From: G963663365 sp963663365
GTDB lineage: Bacteria > Hinthialibacterota > Hinthialibacteria > Hinthialibacterales > G963663365
Assembly: GCA_963663365.2 (NCBI GenBank)
Contig: CAXXIH010000003.1
Location: 1 to 64,000, forward strand
Direction of reading: 5' to 3'
DNA: 64,000 nt
In this document: in pieces, positions 45,364 to 53,346 of the stretch
How the letters are laid out: each line of letters opens with the position of its first letter
Numbering within the stretch: the stretch's first letter is position 1
Program-made: the position numbers and the translations under genes
The notes under the pieces: model-generated
What the model was told of the DNA's origin: nothing
Database searches by the model: none
Seen by the model: only the letters and a program-made list of their open reading frames with translations

Positions 45364-46401
45364 CTACTCCACACCAACAACCTGTCCCGTTTGCGCCGAC
45401 CGGTAACACGCCGCAAGGACTTTCTGGCTCCATACCCCCGCGTCCCCATCCACCGGCGGCGTTGTTCCATCCAAGATGGCCTGCGAGAACGCCTCAATCT
45501 CGGCTTTGTATGTATTAATAGGTGCGGGAGATAGACATAGCACATTGCCTTCCCCACGTTCCTGTTGGGCTTCATAACCGGCAGGAACCTCTTGCAGTAG
45601 CGCGCTCATCTCACCGGCATCGCCTTGCCCGATTGTCCCTTCGGCTAAAATACTTCCTTTGGAGCCGTAAATCTCCAAACGGTTCTTTGAACTGGCATCC
45701 GGCACATTGAAGAAATTATCCACCGTCCCTTTCGCGCCGTTCGCAAACTCGAGCATCACTGTTGCCGAATCTTCGCTGGCATACGAATGAACAAGATTGC
45801 CGGTAAAACAAGACACTCGGCTTACTTTCCCCAAAAACATCTCTAACAGATCGATACAATGACTGCCGAGATCGATCAGACTCCCCCCGCCTCCGGATTT
45901 TGGATCTTGCCGCCATGCGTTTTCAATTGGCGGATACCAACATGAGAGCTGCGCCCGGCCATAGACCGGTTTGCCGATGGCTCCGCTTTGAACCATGCGT
46001 TGCATTTCCCGGTGATAGGCATGAAAACGCATCATCAGCCCCGTACCCAAACGAACACCTTTTTGGGCACAGGCTTCGAGCATGGTTTCGGCGTCTTTAA
46101 CCGTAAGCCCCAAAGGCTTTTCACAAAGAATATGCTTCCCGGACTCGGAGGCTCGAAGGGTTTCTTGACAGTGCAAATCAACTGGCGTTGCGATATAGAT
46201 CGCGTCGCAATCGGAGGCCAATAGTCCTTCTTCGCTACTGAAGGCATGCGCCCCATATTTTTCAGCGATTGCCCGGTTTTGGCTTTGATCGATATCGTAG
46301 ACGGCGGTCAGTTCCCCATTCTCAGCCGGGATAATTCCTTCCGGAATAGTCCGTCTGTTGGCAATGCCACCTGAACCTAAAACACCCCATTTGACTTTCA
46401 T
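45364..46401 (-). CDS. Gfo/Idh/MocA family oxidoreductase (cytoplasmic)
   Basis: 345 residues and no signal peptide. The Rossmann motif is WGVLGSGGIANRRTIP; ILCEKPLGLTVKDAE carries the catalytic EKP lysine; GGGSLIDLGSHCIDLLEMFLG follows in the C-terminal domain. ATG 46401 has AGGA 8 bases upstream, and the protein then starts MKVKWGVLGSGG. Sugar or sugar-acid dehydrogenase of unknown substrate, transcribed away from the symporter gene. Confidence 0.88.
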   Translation of the reverse strand: MKVKWGVLGSGGIANRRTIPEGIIPAENGELTAVYDIDQSQNRAIAEKYGAHAFSSEEGLLASDCDAIYIATPVDLHCQETLRASESGKHILCEKPLGLTVKDAETMLEACAQKGVRLGTGLMMRFHAYHREMQRMVQSGAIGKPVYGRAQLSCWYPPIENAWRQDPKSGGGGSLIDLGSHCIDLLEMFLGKVSRVSCFTGNLVHSYASEDSATVMLEFANGAKGTVDNFFNVPDASSKNRLEIYGSKGSILAEGTIGQGDAGEMSALLQEVPAGYEAQQERGEGNVLCLSPAPINTYKAEIEAFSQAILDGTTPPVDGDAGVWSQKVLAACYRSAQTGQVVGVE

Positions 46402-46495
46402 ATCGCTATCCTGACACTTTTGATGACGAACCGGCAAAATGATGCATATTCAGGGTAGGCCCCGTTCCCCGGCCCCACAAGTTCGGGCGTCCCAT

Positions 46496-46523
46496 GCTGC
46501 TTGATCAGGAATAATCAGGCAGC
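46496..46523. promoter_or_regulatory. Stem-loop in the divergent promoter region
   Basis: GCTGCTTGAT (46496-46505) faces ATCAGGCAGC (46514-46523): nine of ten positions pair around an 8-base loop. It lies between the divergent oxidoreductase and symporter genes, 95 bases from the former start. Confidence 0.4.
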
Positions 46524-46592
46524 GTGCTTTGGTGCGTAATTTGGACAGAAACTTCCTCAAAACAACAAACTTGAGTTCATCTTCAAACTCCC

Positions 46593-46607
46593 GGTAGTTC
46601 AACTACC
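46593..46607. promoter_or_regulatory. Candidate operator upstream of the symporter gene
   Basis: GGTAGTTCAACTACC is a perfect 7+1+7 palindrome 82 bases before the symporter ATG. Odd-centred 15-base palindromes of this kind are typical repressor sites of sugar genes. The regulator gene is not in the window. Confidence 0.45.
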
Positions 46608-46689
46608 TATGAATGTGGTATCCTTCTCAAAATCTTAGTTTACCGCTCACAGTCGCCCACCAAGAGCAACGCGCGGTAGGAGAGTCTAC

Positions 46690-48273
46690 ATGGATCGAAC
46701 TCAGCTTGTTCAGGAGCTTTTTTCAACCGGACATTTCTCCACATTGGATTGGGTCATCGTAATTGGGTATGTATCGATCTCGATCTTTATTGGAGTTTTC
46801 GCCAACAGATTCATCAAAGGCGTCACAGAATATGTCGTAGCCGGACGCAACCTGGGAACCGCCTTGTCTGTCGCCACCATGACCGGCACCGAAATGGGTC
46901 TTATCACTGTTATGTATTCGGCCCAAAAGGGATTCACAGGCGGCTTTGCATCGTTCCATATCGCCGTGGTGGCCTGCGTGATGACCTTCATTGTCGGTGT
47001 GACAGGATTTATCGTCGTTCCCTTGCGCAGGTGCGGCGTGATGACCATACCCGAGTTTTATGAACGGCGTTTCGGACGCCGCACACGTATTCTCGGCGGA
47101 TTCCTATTGGCCTTCGGCGGCATCCTCAATATGGGTCTGTTCCTAAAAGTCGGCTCGCAGTTCGTAATCGGCGTGACAGGCATCGCCCCCGGCGGAGGGT
47201 TGCTCATGCTGGTCATGACTTCGCTCATCGTCTTGGTGCTGTTTTACACCATCCTGGGGGGCATGATCTCTGTTGTCCTTGCCGATTATGTGCAGTTTAC
47301 GGTCTTATCGCTCGGTCTTGTCCTCCTGGTCTGCCTCACTCTGGCCAAACTGGGATGGACCAACATGATCGATGTCGTTCAACAGCAAATGGGACCGGCC
47401 GGATTCGATCCGACCGAGGAAGGCGTCGGTTTCGGACCCGCGTATATCAGTTGGCAGGCAGTTTCGGGCCTCGTTAGTTGCGCCATTTGGCCGACCGCCG
47501 TAGCCCGCGCCTTGGCAGCTCGAAATACAACCGTTGTAAAACGCCAATATATGCTTTCTTCAATCTCATTCTTAATACGTTTCATGATCCCCTATTTCTT
47601 GGGCATCGCGGCATTTGTCTACATCATTCAAAGTGGCGGCATCTTCCAGCAGGCATTTTTCCCGACTGATGATATGAAACCCGTAGACAATCTCTACGCT
47701 ATGCCGCTCTTCGTTTCACATGTGCTCCCGATAGGCGTCTTAGGATTGGTCACGGCGGCCATGATCGCGGCCTTTATGTCCACCCATGACAGTTATCTGC
47801 TCTGTTGGTCATCGGTTATCGTGCTAGACATCATCAATCCAATGTGCAAGAAACCTCTCTCCGATAAGGGGCAGGTTCTTTGGGCGCGTCTGGTGATGGT
47901 AATGATCGGTATCTACATCTTGGTTTGGGGCCTGTGGTATGAAGGTTCCGACGATATTTGGGAATACATGACATTAACCGGCGGCATATATACCCTTGGC
48001 GCAATCTCGGTTCTGGTTGGCGGCCTTTATTGGAAACGTGCCAGTTCCACCGGTGCCGTATTTGCACTACTGGCCGGCTTTAGCGCCATTTTCGGCCTAA
48101 GCAAAGTCCGAGTGGTTCTGAATGCAGCCCTGGAACATCGCATCGGTTTTGAATTAACCGCGCCGATTGTCGGCTTGATCACCTTGGCATTGTGCATCCT
48201 GGCCATGATCGTCGGTTCTTTGTTATTCCCCGACAAAGAAAAGCCTGAATTTGTGCTCACGGAGGTGAAATAA
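46690..48273 (+). CDS. Sodium:solute symporter (SSS family)
   Basis: 527 residues with about 13-14 membrane segments. SSS features include YVVAGRNLGTALSVATMTGTEMG in split form (GRNLGTALSVATMTGTEMG), VPLRRCGVMTIPEFYERRFG and MIAAFMSTHDSYLLCWSSV, the last covering the Na2 sodium site region. Imports a sugar, organic acid or similar solute with Na+. GGAG lies 8-10 bases upstream. It overlaps a 50-residue membrane-protein gene and precedes a Gfo/Idh/MocA gene, so the solute is likely a sugar derivative (inference). Confidence 0.9.
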   Translation: MDRTQLVQELFSTGHFSTLDWVIVIGYVSISIFIGVFANRFIKGVTEYVVAGRNLGTALSVATMTGTEMGLITVMYSAQKGFTGGFASFHIAVVACVMTFIVGVTGFIVVPLRRCGVMTIPEFYERRFGRRTRILGGFLLAFGGILNMGLFLKVGSQFVIGVTGIAPGGGLLMLVMTSLIVLVLFYTILGGMISVVLADYVQFTVLSLGLVLLVCLTLAKLGWTNMIDVVQQQMGPAGFDPTEEGVGFGPAYISWQAVSGLVSCAIWPTAVARALAARNTTVVKRQYMLSSISFLIRFMIPYFLGIAAFVYIIQSGGIFQQAFFPTDDMKPVDNLYAMPLFVSHVLPIGVLGLVTAAMIAAFMSTHDSYLLCWSSVIVLDIINPMCKKPLSDKGQVLWARLVMVMIGIYILVWGLWYEGSDDIWEYMTLTGGIYTLGAISVLVGGLYWKRASSTGAVFALLAGFSAIFGLSKVRVVLNAALEHRIGFELTAPIVGLITLALCILAMIVGSLLFPDKEKPEFVLTEVK

Positions 48274-48425
48274 TGGAAGGCTGGATAACAATCTGGACAA
48301 TCGTCTTCTTCGCAAGCATTACTGTATTCAGTTTAATGGCCATTTGGGTTGTGATTTTTGGAGCGTTTGATATCAAGCGTATGCTTGCCGATATGAGCAA
48401 TCCCGAAGAGCCGCCAAAGGAATAA
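48273..48425 (+). CDS. Small membrane protein, probable symporter partner
   Basis: A 50-residue frame whose ATG uses the last A of the symporter stop (TAATG overlap). GGAGGTG lies 7 bases upstream. It has one membrane segment (TIVFFASITVFSLMAIWVV) and a charged tail ending NPEEPPKE. Small single- or double-pass proteins accompany several SSS carriers (for example YjcH with ActP, YhdT with PanF); the same role is likely here. Confidence 0.75.
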   Translation: MEGWITIWTIVFFASITVFSLMAIWVVIFGAFDIKRMLADMSNPEEPPKE

Positions 48426-48479
48426 ATCCCGCTGGAAAACCGATAACAGTTCCGTTTGCAGTAGCAATGGAGTCAGGAC

Positions 48480-49793
48480 ATGAAAAAGGTTACACGCAGA
48501 GATTTCTTAAAAAAGACATCCGTCTCAACAGCAGCCGCCGGAGTCGGTCCCTTGATTCTCACGGCATCCGGCAATGCAAAAACCGTCGTTAGCCCCAATG
48601 AAAAGATACGTGTGGGGCTGGTTGGAAGCGGCGGCATGGGCCGTGGTGATTTGAAGACATTTTTCATGAATCCGGAGACGGAGTGTCCTGTCATCTGCGA
48701 TATCGATGACGCCATGCTGGCCAAGGGTGTCGAACTTGTTCAGGAGCAACGCGACCATAAGCCGGAAACAGTCAAAGATTTCCGTCGGATCATCGAACGG
48801 AATGATATCGATGTCGTTTTGGTAGCCACACCTGACCACTGGCATGCATTGCCCACCGTTTATGCCTGTCAAGCGGGTAAAGATGTCTATTGCGAGAAAC
48901 CTCTGGCAACCTCAATCGCCGAAGGCAGAGCCATGGTCACCGCGATGCGTGAGAACAAGCGCGTCGTGCAAATGGGCACTCAATGGCGAAGCGGTGAGCA
49001 TTACCGCGAGGCCGTGGAAATGGTCCAATCCGGGTACTTGGGCAAAATCCGCCTGGTCCGCGCTTGGGCCTATTTGGATTGGGTCGGCGGGATCGGCAAT
49101 CCGCCCGATCAGACTCCCCCGGCAGGTGTCGATTATGATATGTGGCTCGGACCGGCGCCTGAACGGCCTTTCAATCCGAATCGTTTCCATTTCAATTTCC
49201 GCTGGTTCTGGGATTACGCAGGCGGTTTGATGACCGACTGGGGCGTGCATCTCATCAACCTCGTGATGTGGGCCATGGGTCCCGAACACCCCAAAACCGT
49301 CTATAGCGGCGGCGGAAAATTTGTCGTGGACGATAACTCCGAAACACCTGACACCCAAACCGCTGTTTATGACTTCCCAACTTATACATTTATCTGGGAA
49401 CATCAGATGCTGGGCGGAGTTGGAATCGGCGGACGGCCTCATGGTATCTCTTTCAGTGGAAGCGAAGCGACCTTGATTTTGGATGCCGATGGCTGGGAGA
49501 TCATCCCCGAAAAAGATAAAAACATTGAGGCCAAAAAGGGCAAAACCCAAGGCGACGCCCGCCCGGCCCATGTCAGGAATTTCTTGGATTGCGTCCAGAG
49601 TCGCCAAGATCCGGTTGAAAACCTGGACCTTGGCCACTTCGTCTCAACCATCGCTCATTTGGGCAATGTGGCCATCCGCTCCGGAGAGCAAATCGCTTGG
49701 GATCCCAAAAAAGAACGCATCGTCAAAAACCGTAAGGCCAACCGTCTGCTAAAGGTCAAATACCGCCGGCCGTGGAAACTGCCTTACTACTAA
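48480..49793 (+). CDS. Gfo/Idh/MocA family oxidoreductase with Tat leader
   Basis: 437 residues. Tat-like signal KKVTRRDFLKKTSVSTAAAG. Rossmann domain with IRVGLVGSGGMGRGD, VLVATPDHWHALPTVYACQA and VYCEKPLATSIAEGRAM, then the C-terminal domain with GGLMTDWGVHLINLVMWAMG, as in the large secreted Gfo/Idh/MocA clade common in PVC bacteria. It is 54 bp after the small membrane protein, so it probably belongs to the symporter operon. Confidence 0.9.
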   Translation: MKKVTRRDFLKKTSVSTAAAGVGPLILTASGNAKTVVSPNEKIRVGLVGSGGMGRGDLKTFFMNPETECPVICDIDDAMLAKGVELVQEQRDHKPETVKDFRRIIERNDIDVVLVATPDHWHALPTVYACQAGKDVYCEKPLATSIAEGRAMVTAMRENKRVVQMGTQWRSGEHYREAVEMVQSGYLGKIRLVRAWAYLDWVGGIGNPPDQTPPAGVDYDMWLGPAPERPFNPNRFHFNFRWFWDYAGGLMTDWGVHLINLVMWAMGPEHPKTVYSGGGKFVVDDNSETPDTQTAVYDFPTYTFIWEHQMLGGVGIGGRPHGISFSGSEATLILDADGWEIIPEKDKNIEAKKGKTQGDARPAHVRNFLDCVQSRQDPVENLDLGHFVSTIAHLGNVAIRSGEQIAWDPKKERIVKNRKANRLLKVKYRRPWKLPYY

Positions 49794-49858
49794 TCCTTTT
49801 TCGCGCTTTCCGGGGCCTTTGGCGGATTCGTTATTTAAATAATTTACGAATTCGCCCC

Positions 49859-50275
49859 CGCAGGGTGCTGATTGGGCAACTTTTTCGAATATGCTTTGAT
49901 ATCGTGAGCCGTTAGGCAATTTGCCACGGGGCTCCCCCGGCGGGAGGGCGAATCTCCTGATGAGCCGCCGTTTATTCTAAGCTAAACATGTATCTATTAC
50001 CGACGGGAGGGCGAGGCTCCTGCCGAGCCGCTTGTTATTCTAAGCGAAACATGTATCTCTTACCGACGGAAGGGCGAGGCTCCTGCCGAGCCGCTGTTTG
50101 TTCTAATCTAAATATTTATCTCTAACCGGGTGGCCCAGATAAATCTTTTATCTGGGCGCCGAAAGGTGCAAGAGGCGGTAGCAAATGTTGCTAATCGCTA
50201 AAACTCCCCCGCTATCCACCCAACTTCACATACTTTTCGTGCCCTTCGTGCCCTTTTCATGCTTTCGTGATTCAA
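49859..50275 (+). repeat. Composite intergenic hairpin repeat R2 with three tandem 63-bp units
   Basis: GCAGGGTGCTGA at 49860, a GCC-GTTA-GGC hairpin at 49908-49917, and CTCCC/GGGAG at 49932-49946. The hairpin GGCGA-NNN-TCCT-NNN-GAGCC then occurs three times with exact 63-base spacing (49947, 50010, 50073), each followed by an AAACATGTATCT-like tag. GCCCAGATAAA/TTTATCTGGGC (50133-50157, 11 bp perfect) and GCGGT/ATCGC (50175-50198) follow, then the CCCCCGCTATCCACCCAACT and TTCGTGCCCTTCGTGCCC tags. Confidence 0.9.
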
Positions 50276-50309
50276 ATACATAAAACCAATTCGCCCGGGC
50301 GGGTGAAAC

Positions 50310-51224
50310 CTACATCAACCCCTGTCGATACATCCATTCAATAGCGCGGCTTAAAGTCTGCTCAGGCGTGTACTGCGGTTCGTAACCCAACTTGTGACGG
50401 GCTTTGGAGATATCGGGGCACATATGCGCCTTAAAATGCCAATACGCGCCAATATCCGGCGAAACGTTTTCCGTATACTCGCGCCATGAAACATAACGGA
50501 TCGGTATTGTTGTTTTATAGATATCCGCAAATGTATTGACCAACTGCGTTGCAGTTAAGGCATAGGCCGCTCCCGCGTTAAAGATTTCTCCCCGCGCGGC
50601 CTCACGGTTGCTGACCGCCAAATAGAAAAGATTGGCGATATCGGCCGCATCGCATGGCCCGATCAGACACTCCCCGCCCTCCGGCAAGATAACCGTCTCT
50701 CCCGCCGCATGTGCCTGATGCACCTCAAGACTCCGGCCTCCCATGGCCTCTAACGGGATTTTCCCCGGCCCGCAGATATTGGGCGGCATAATCGCCGTAA
50801 AGGCGATTCCGTCACATTTGGCCTGCTCAAGATCCGCATGTATTTTTTCATAGCGTTTGGCATAGCCTGGGAAAGGACACGGAACAGACTGAGGACTCTC
50901 CGGCGTAGGCACCACCTTCGGCTCCCCCAACATCCAAAGAGAACCGCAGACAATAATATGTGCGGCGTGGCCGTGGAACCATTCGTAAGTATTCGGGCTC
51001 CCCAACATATCGATGACACAATCCGGCGGCTTTTCAAACACGGCATCCGGCAAAGACTCCGATGAATAATTGTGCTTGATGATTCGAACCTTATCCCAAA
51101 CTGCTTCGTTTGGTTGCGAAGTCCTCCCCGATGCCAACACAGAAACTTCAAATCCGTTTTCAATCAATTGGGGCGTCAAATGACAACCGACATGCCCCGT
51201 TCCGCCAATAAGCAAGACGTGCAT
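50310..51224 (-). CDS. NAD-dependent epimerase/dehydratase (extended SDR)
   Basis: 304 residues. Starts MHVLLIGGTGHVGCHLTPQL, a TGxxGxxG-type NAD(P) motif, with GYAKRYEKIHADLE holding the catalytic Tyr-x3-Lys and NICGPGKIPLEAMGG after it. Similar to the short nucleotide-sugar or sugar epimerases of catabolic clusters. It runs towards repeat R2 and is probably transcribed with the pseudopilin gene 25 bases upstream. Confidence 0.82.
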   Translation of the reverse strand: MHVLLIGGTGHVGCHLTPQLIENGFEVSVLASGRTSQPNEAVWDKVRIIKHNYSSESLPDAVFEKPPDCVIDMLGSPNTYEWFHGHAAHIIVCGSLWMLGEPKVVPTPESPQSVPCPFPGYAKRYEKIHADLEQAKCDGIAFTAIMPPNICGPGKIPLEAMGGRSLEVHQAHAAGETVILPEGGECLIGPCDAADIANLFYLAVSNREAARGEIFNAGAAYALTATQLVNTFADIYKTTIPIRYVSWREYTENVSPDIGAYWHFKAHMCPDISKARHKLGYEPQYTPEQTLSRAIEWMYRQGLM

Positions 51225-51249
51225 CTTAAATCCCTATTCTATCAAATAA

Positions 51250-51807
51250 TCAACTCGGTCCTTGAATAAAACGTGCAATCGCTCCGTGGCTGCTTAAGCC
51301 GTTCGTAGCCGCATAAAACGGCATCCCCGTTTCATAGCGTTTGGTGGGCCCATGGCCGGAAAAAACACCGATACTCTGAGTGGCTTCAGCGAGCAGACGG
51401 TCATTGTTTGGCATTTCCCGCAAAAATATGGTTGCCTGAATCGAACTGAAAATCGGATCGAAATGATAGCAATACTGCCCATGCGATACTTCTTCCGGAG
51501 GCCGCCCCTCCTGAAAGGGATCGCGTAATGCAGCGCCCATATAAGCCACAGGCGTTGTGAATAGCCTTTGTTGATAGCAGCCGTTTGAATCATGTTTGAC
51601 AGCCATACGGCTTTGCATACGCGATAAGCCAGAATCCATAATATAAGAAGTATAGGCAAGATTGATGGTGCGAAGCGAACTTTGCGAATAGGCAATCTTC
51701 GCGCGCAGACGGGCATTCAGAAAATTCGGAATAGCGATGGCCGCCAAGATACCGATGATTGCCACAACGATTAGCAATTCGATTAATGTAAATGCGCGTC
51801 GTTTCAT
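51250..51807 (-). CDS. Type IV pilin/type II secretion pseudopilin-like protein
   Basis: 185 residues starting MKRRAFTLIELLIVVAIIG, a class III prepilin signal with the cleavage site before Phe and Glu at +5, followed by a hydrophobic helix (ILAAIAIPNFLNARLRAK). The C-terminal part contains GHGPTKRYETGMPFYAAT, a phrase seen in the abundant single-gene pseudopilins of PVC bacteria. No secretion-system gene is adjacent. Confidence 0.85.
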   Translation of the reverse strand: MKRRAFTLIELLIVVAIIGILAAIAIPNFLNARLRAKIAYSQSSLRTINLAYTSYIMDSGLSRMQSRMAVKHDSNGCYQQRLFTTPVAYMGAALRDPFQEGRPPEEVSHGQYCYHFDPIFSSIQATIFLREMPNNDRLLAEATQSIGVFSGHGPTKRYETGMPFYAATNGLSSHGAIARFIQGPS

Positions 51808-52304
51808 GGTTCCTCACACCAATTCACTCGAATATATAATTTATACAATATCTCCGAAGCTTTTACAAAATCATTTTAATGCAAATTAAACAATACTCTC
51901 CTTCCTAAAGACCATACTCTGCTTGAAAATTCAACATTCCGCTCGCCCCGGACAAAATTTCACTTTCCCGTTTATGATGAATGACAGTACGTACCTCACC
52001 ATCCACCAACTCCCTCAAAGACCCACACCAAAGCACTGTAAGCGCGTAGCAATTCCACTTTCTCCTCTCCACCTTCTCCTTTCTCGCCGCTGCCAGCGGC
52101 GTTCTGCAGGGTGCTGACCAAGAAATATCTAATAAGTATGCTTTGAAATCGTGAGGCGTTAGTCCCGCCCTGGCGGGATACTGCCCGGTCACGGGCCCAC
52201 GGCGGTCACGCCGCGCTGTAAGTGCGAGGCAAATCTACTCTCTACTCTCGCCGTTCTACTTTCTCGCCGCCACCGTGCTCGTGCCACTCCCTCGGCTCGT
52301 CCCT
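51808..52304. repeat. Repeat-rich intergenic region R3
   Basis: GCAGGGTGCTGA at 52106, GGC-GTTA-GTC at 52155-52164, TCCCGC-CCTG-GCGGGA at 52163-52178, GCCCG-GTCA-CGGGC at 52183-52196 and CGGCG-GTCA-CGCCG at 52200-52213. Two imperfect copies of a CTGTAAG-GCG...TTTCTCGCCGC segment flank this core (about 52035-52092 and 52215-52272). Left of 52030 I see nothing identifiable. Confidence 0.75.
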
Positions 52305-52599
52305 TGGCTTCGCGGGGCCGTGCCCAGTGAAAACCTATCCGCCTAATGGGTACGGTTTGTATTGTATTACCGGCAATGTTTGGGAGTGGTGTTGGGATTG
52401 GTTCTGTCCCACGTTTCATCTCAATGGTCCGCGTAGCAATCCCACAGGTCCCCCAACCGGGGAACGCAAAATGATGAAAGGCGGCTCGTTTTTATGTCAC
52501 GATTCTTATTGCAACCGCTACCGGGTTGCCGCCCGTACTTCCAATACCATCGATAGTTCCACCGGCAACCTTGGCTTTCGTTGTGTACGCGATCTATGA
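52305..52599 (+). pseudogene. Truncated 3' copy of the formylglycine-generating enzyme gene
   Basis: Encodes the last 97 residues of the FGE at 38144-39127, including both active cysteines and the WEWCWDWF segment, but the upstream two thirds are missing and replaced by repeat sequence. Compared with copy A there are two amino-acid changes (IT to VA after NRYR) and four silent changes. The open frame extends left to 52222 through repeat DNA with no RBS, so it is probably not translated into a working enzyme. Confidence 0.85.
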
Positions 52600-52622
52600 G
52601 CCTGAAAAAGAGAGCGCTTCGA

Positions 52623-53006
52623 TTACCCAAACCAAGTTTCCAGCATGAAATGTCTGTGCGCGCCGGTCATAATCAAAGGCAGCCAAATTAATCCGTGGAT
52701 GACGCCGAACCAAAAGATATCTGAGAATCCATCCAATTGAAAAGCGCGATAAATCAACATGTAATAAACCACGGTGGCTGCAAGATTGAATATGGGAATT
52801 CCCGTGAAATATCCCAGGATGACGAACGGAACTGTAATTAAGATAACGGCAATGGCCGCCATGGCATCGGCCTTGAAATCAGGTGGCGAATCATCACCAC
52901 TTATTCGATCCTGAATTTGGCCGGTAAGAACCAATGCGACCCATGCCACCGGGACAGCAATGGTCATTTGAGGAATTGTGAAAAAGACAAATCCGAGAAA
53001 TCCCAT
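52623..53006 (-). CDS. Small four-helix membrane protein of unknown function (copy B)
   Basis: Encodes exactly the same 127 residues as the gene at 39151-39534. The few nucleotide differences I can find within the gene are silent, while the region before the start has diverged more. GGAGG 10 bases upstream of the ATG is kept. Both copies therefore appear to be under selection. Confidence 0.7.
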   Translation of the reverse strand: MGFLGFVFFTIPQMTIAVPVAWVALVLTGQIQDRISGDDSPPDFKADAMAAIAVILITVPFVILGYFTGIPIFNLAATVVYYMLIYRAFQLDGFSDIFWFGVIHGLIWLPLIMTGAHRHFMLETWFG

Positions 53007-53098
53007 CGGGAAACCCTCCTTCTAAAGCCCTTGGTGCAAACATCTGTACCTCTTAGAAGCGGTTTCAAAACGCCGTATCATAAAACAGTCAGGGGGAG

Positions 53099-53118
53099 GG
53101 CGAATCTCCTGATGAGCC
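53099..53118 (+). repeat. Single copy of the GGCGA-NNN-TCCT-NNN-GAGCC hairpin
   Basis: GGC GA ATC TCCT GAT GA GCC. Same inner stem (ATC/GAT) as the copy at 49947. It marks the right end of the repeat-bearing interval; none is seen further right. Confidence 0.75.
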
Positions 53119-53346
53119 GCTGTTTTAGCACCTTCCGCATGAACTAGGCCAAGTCTTGGTTGCCCGTAAAGGGATTTTGCAACCACTTCTAATATAAGTT
53201 ACGTACAGTGTGCCATAAATCTTCAAAAACTCGCCCTTTCGCACCTTTCCCCGGTCAGCCTACAGCCCTTTACCGGGGGCGGGTATGATTCTGCTTGAGA
53301 CATTAGGGTGTCTCAGGCAACCATCGCTCTCTATGTAGAAGGAATT

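Larger units (their letters stand above)
52305..53069 (+). repeat. Direct repeat copy B (765 bp)
   Basis: Partner of 38833-39597 at an offset of 13,472 bases and in the same orientation. The left edge is sharp (TGGCTTCGCGGGGCC begins the match); the right edge fades through non-coding sequence, and the matching hairpin at 53099-53118 is intact here but decayed in copy A. Confidence 0.95.

Noticed and set aside
44981..50220. GTTAGGC and ACCCAAC/ACCTAAC motifs resembling integron attC core sites
   Set aside because: The order is reversed for an attC site (GTTRRRY before RYYYAAC, hundreds of bases apart), GTTAGGC here is explained by GTTA-loop hairpins, and there is no integron integrase or cassette array.
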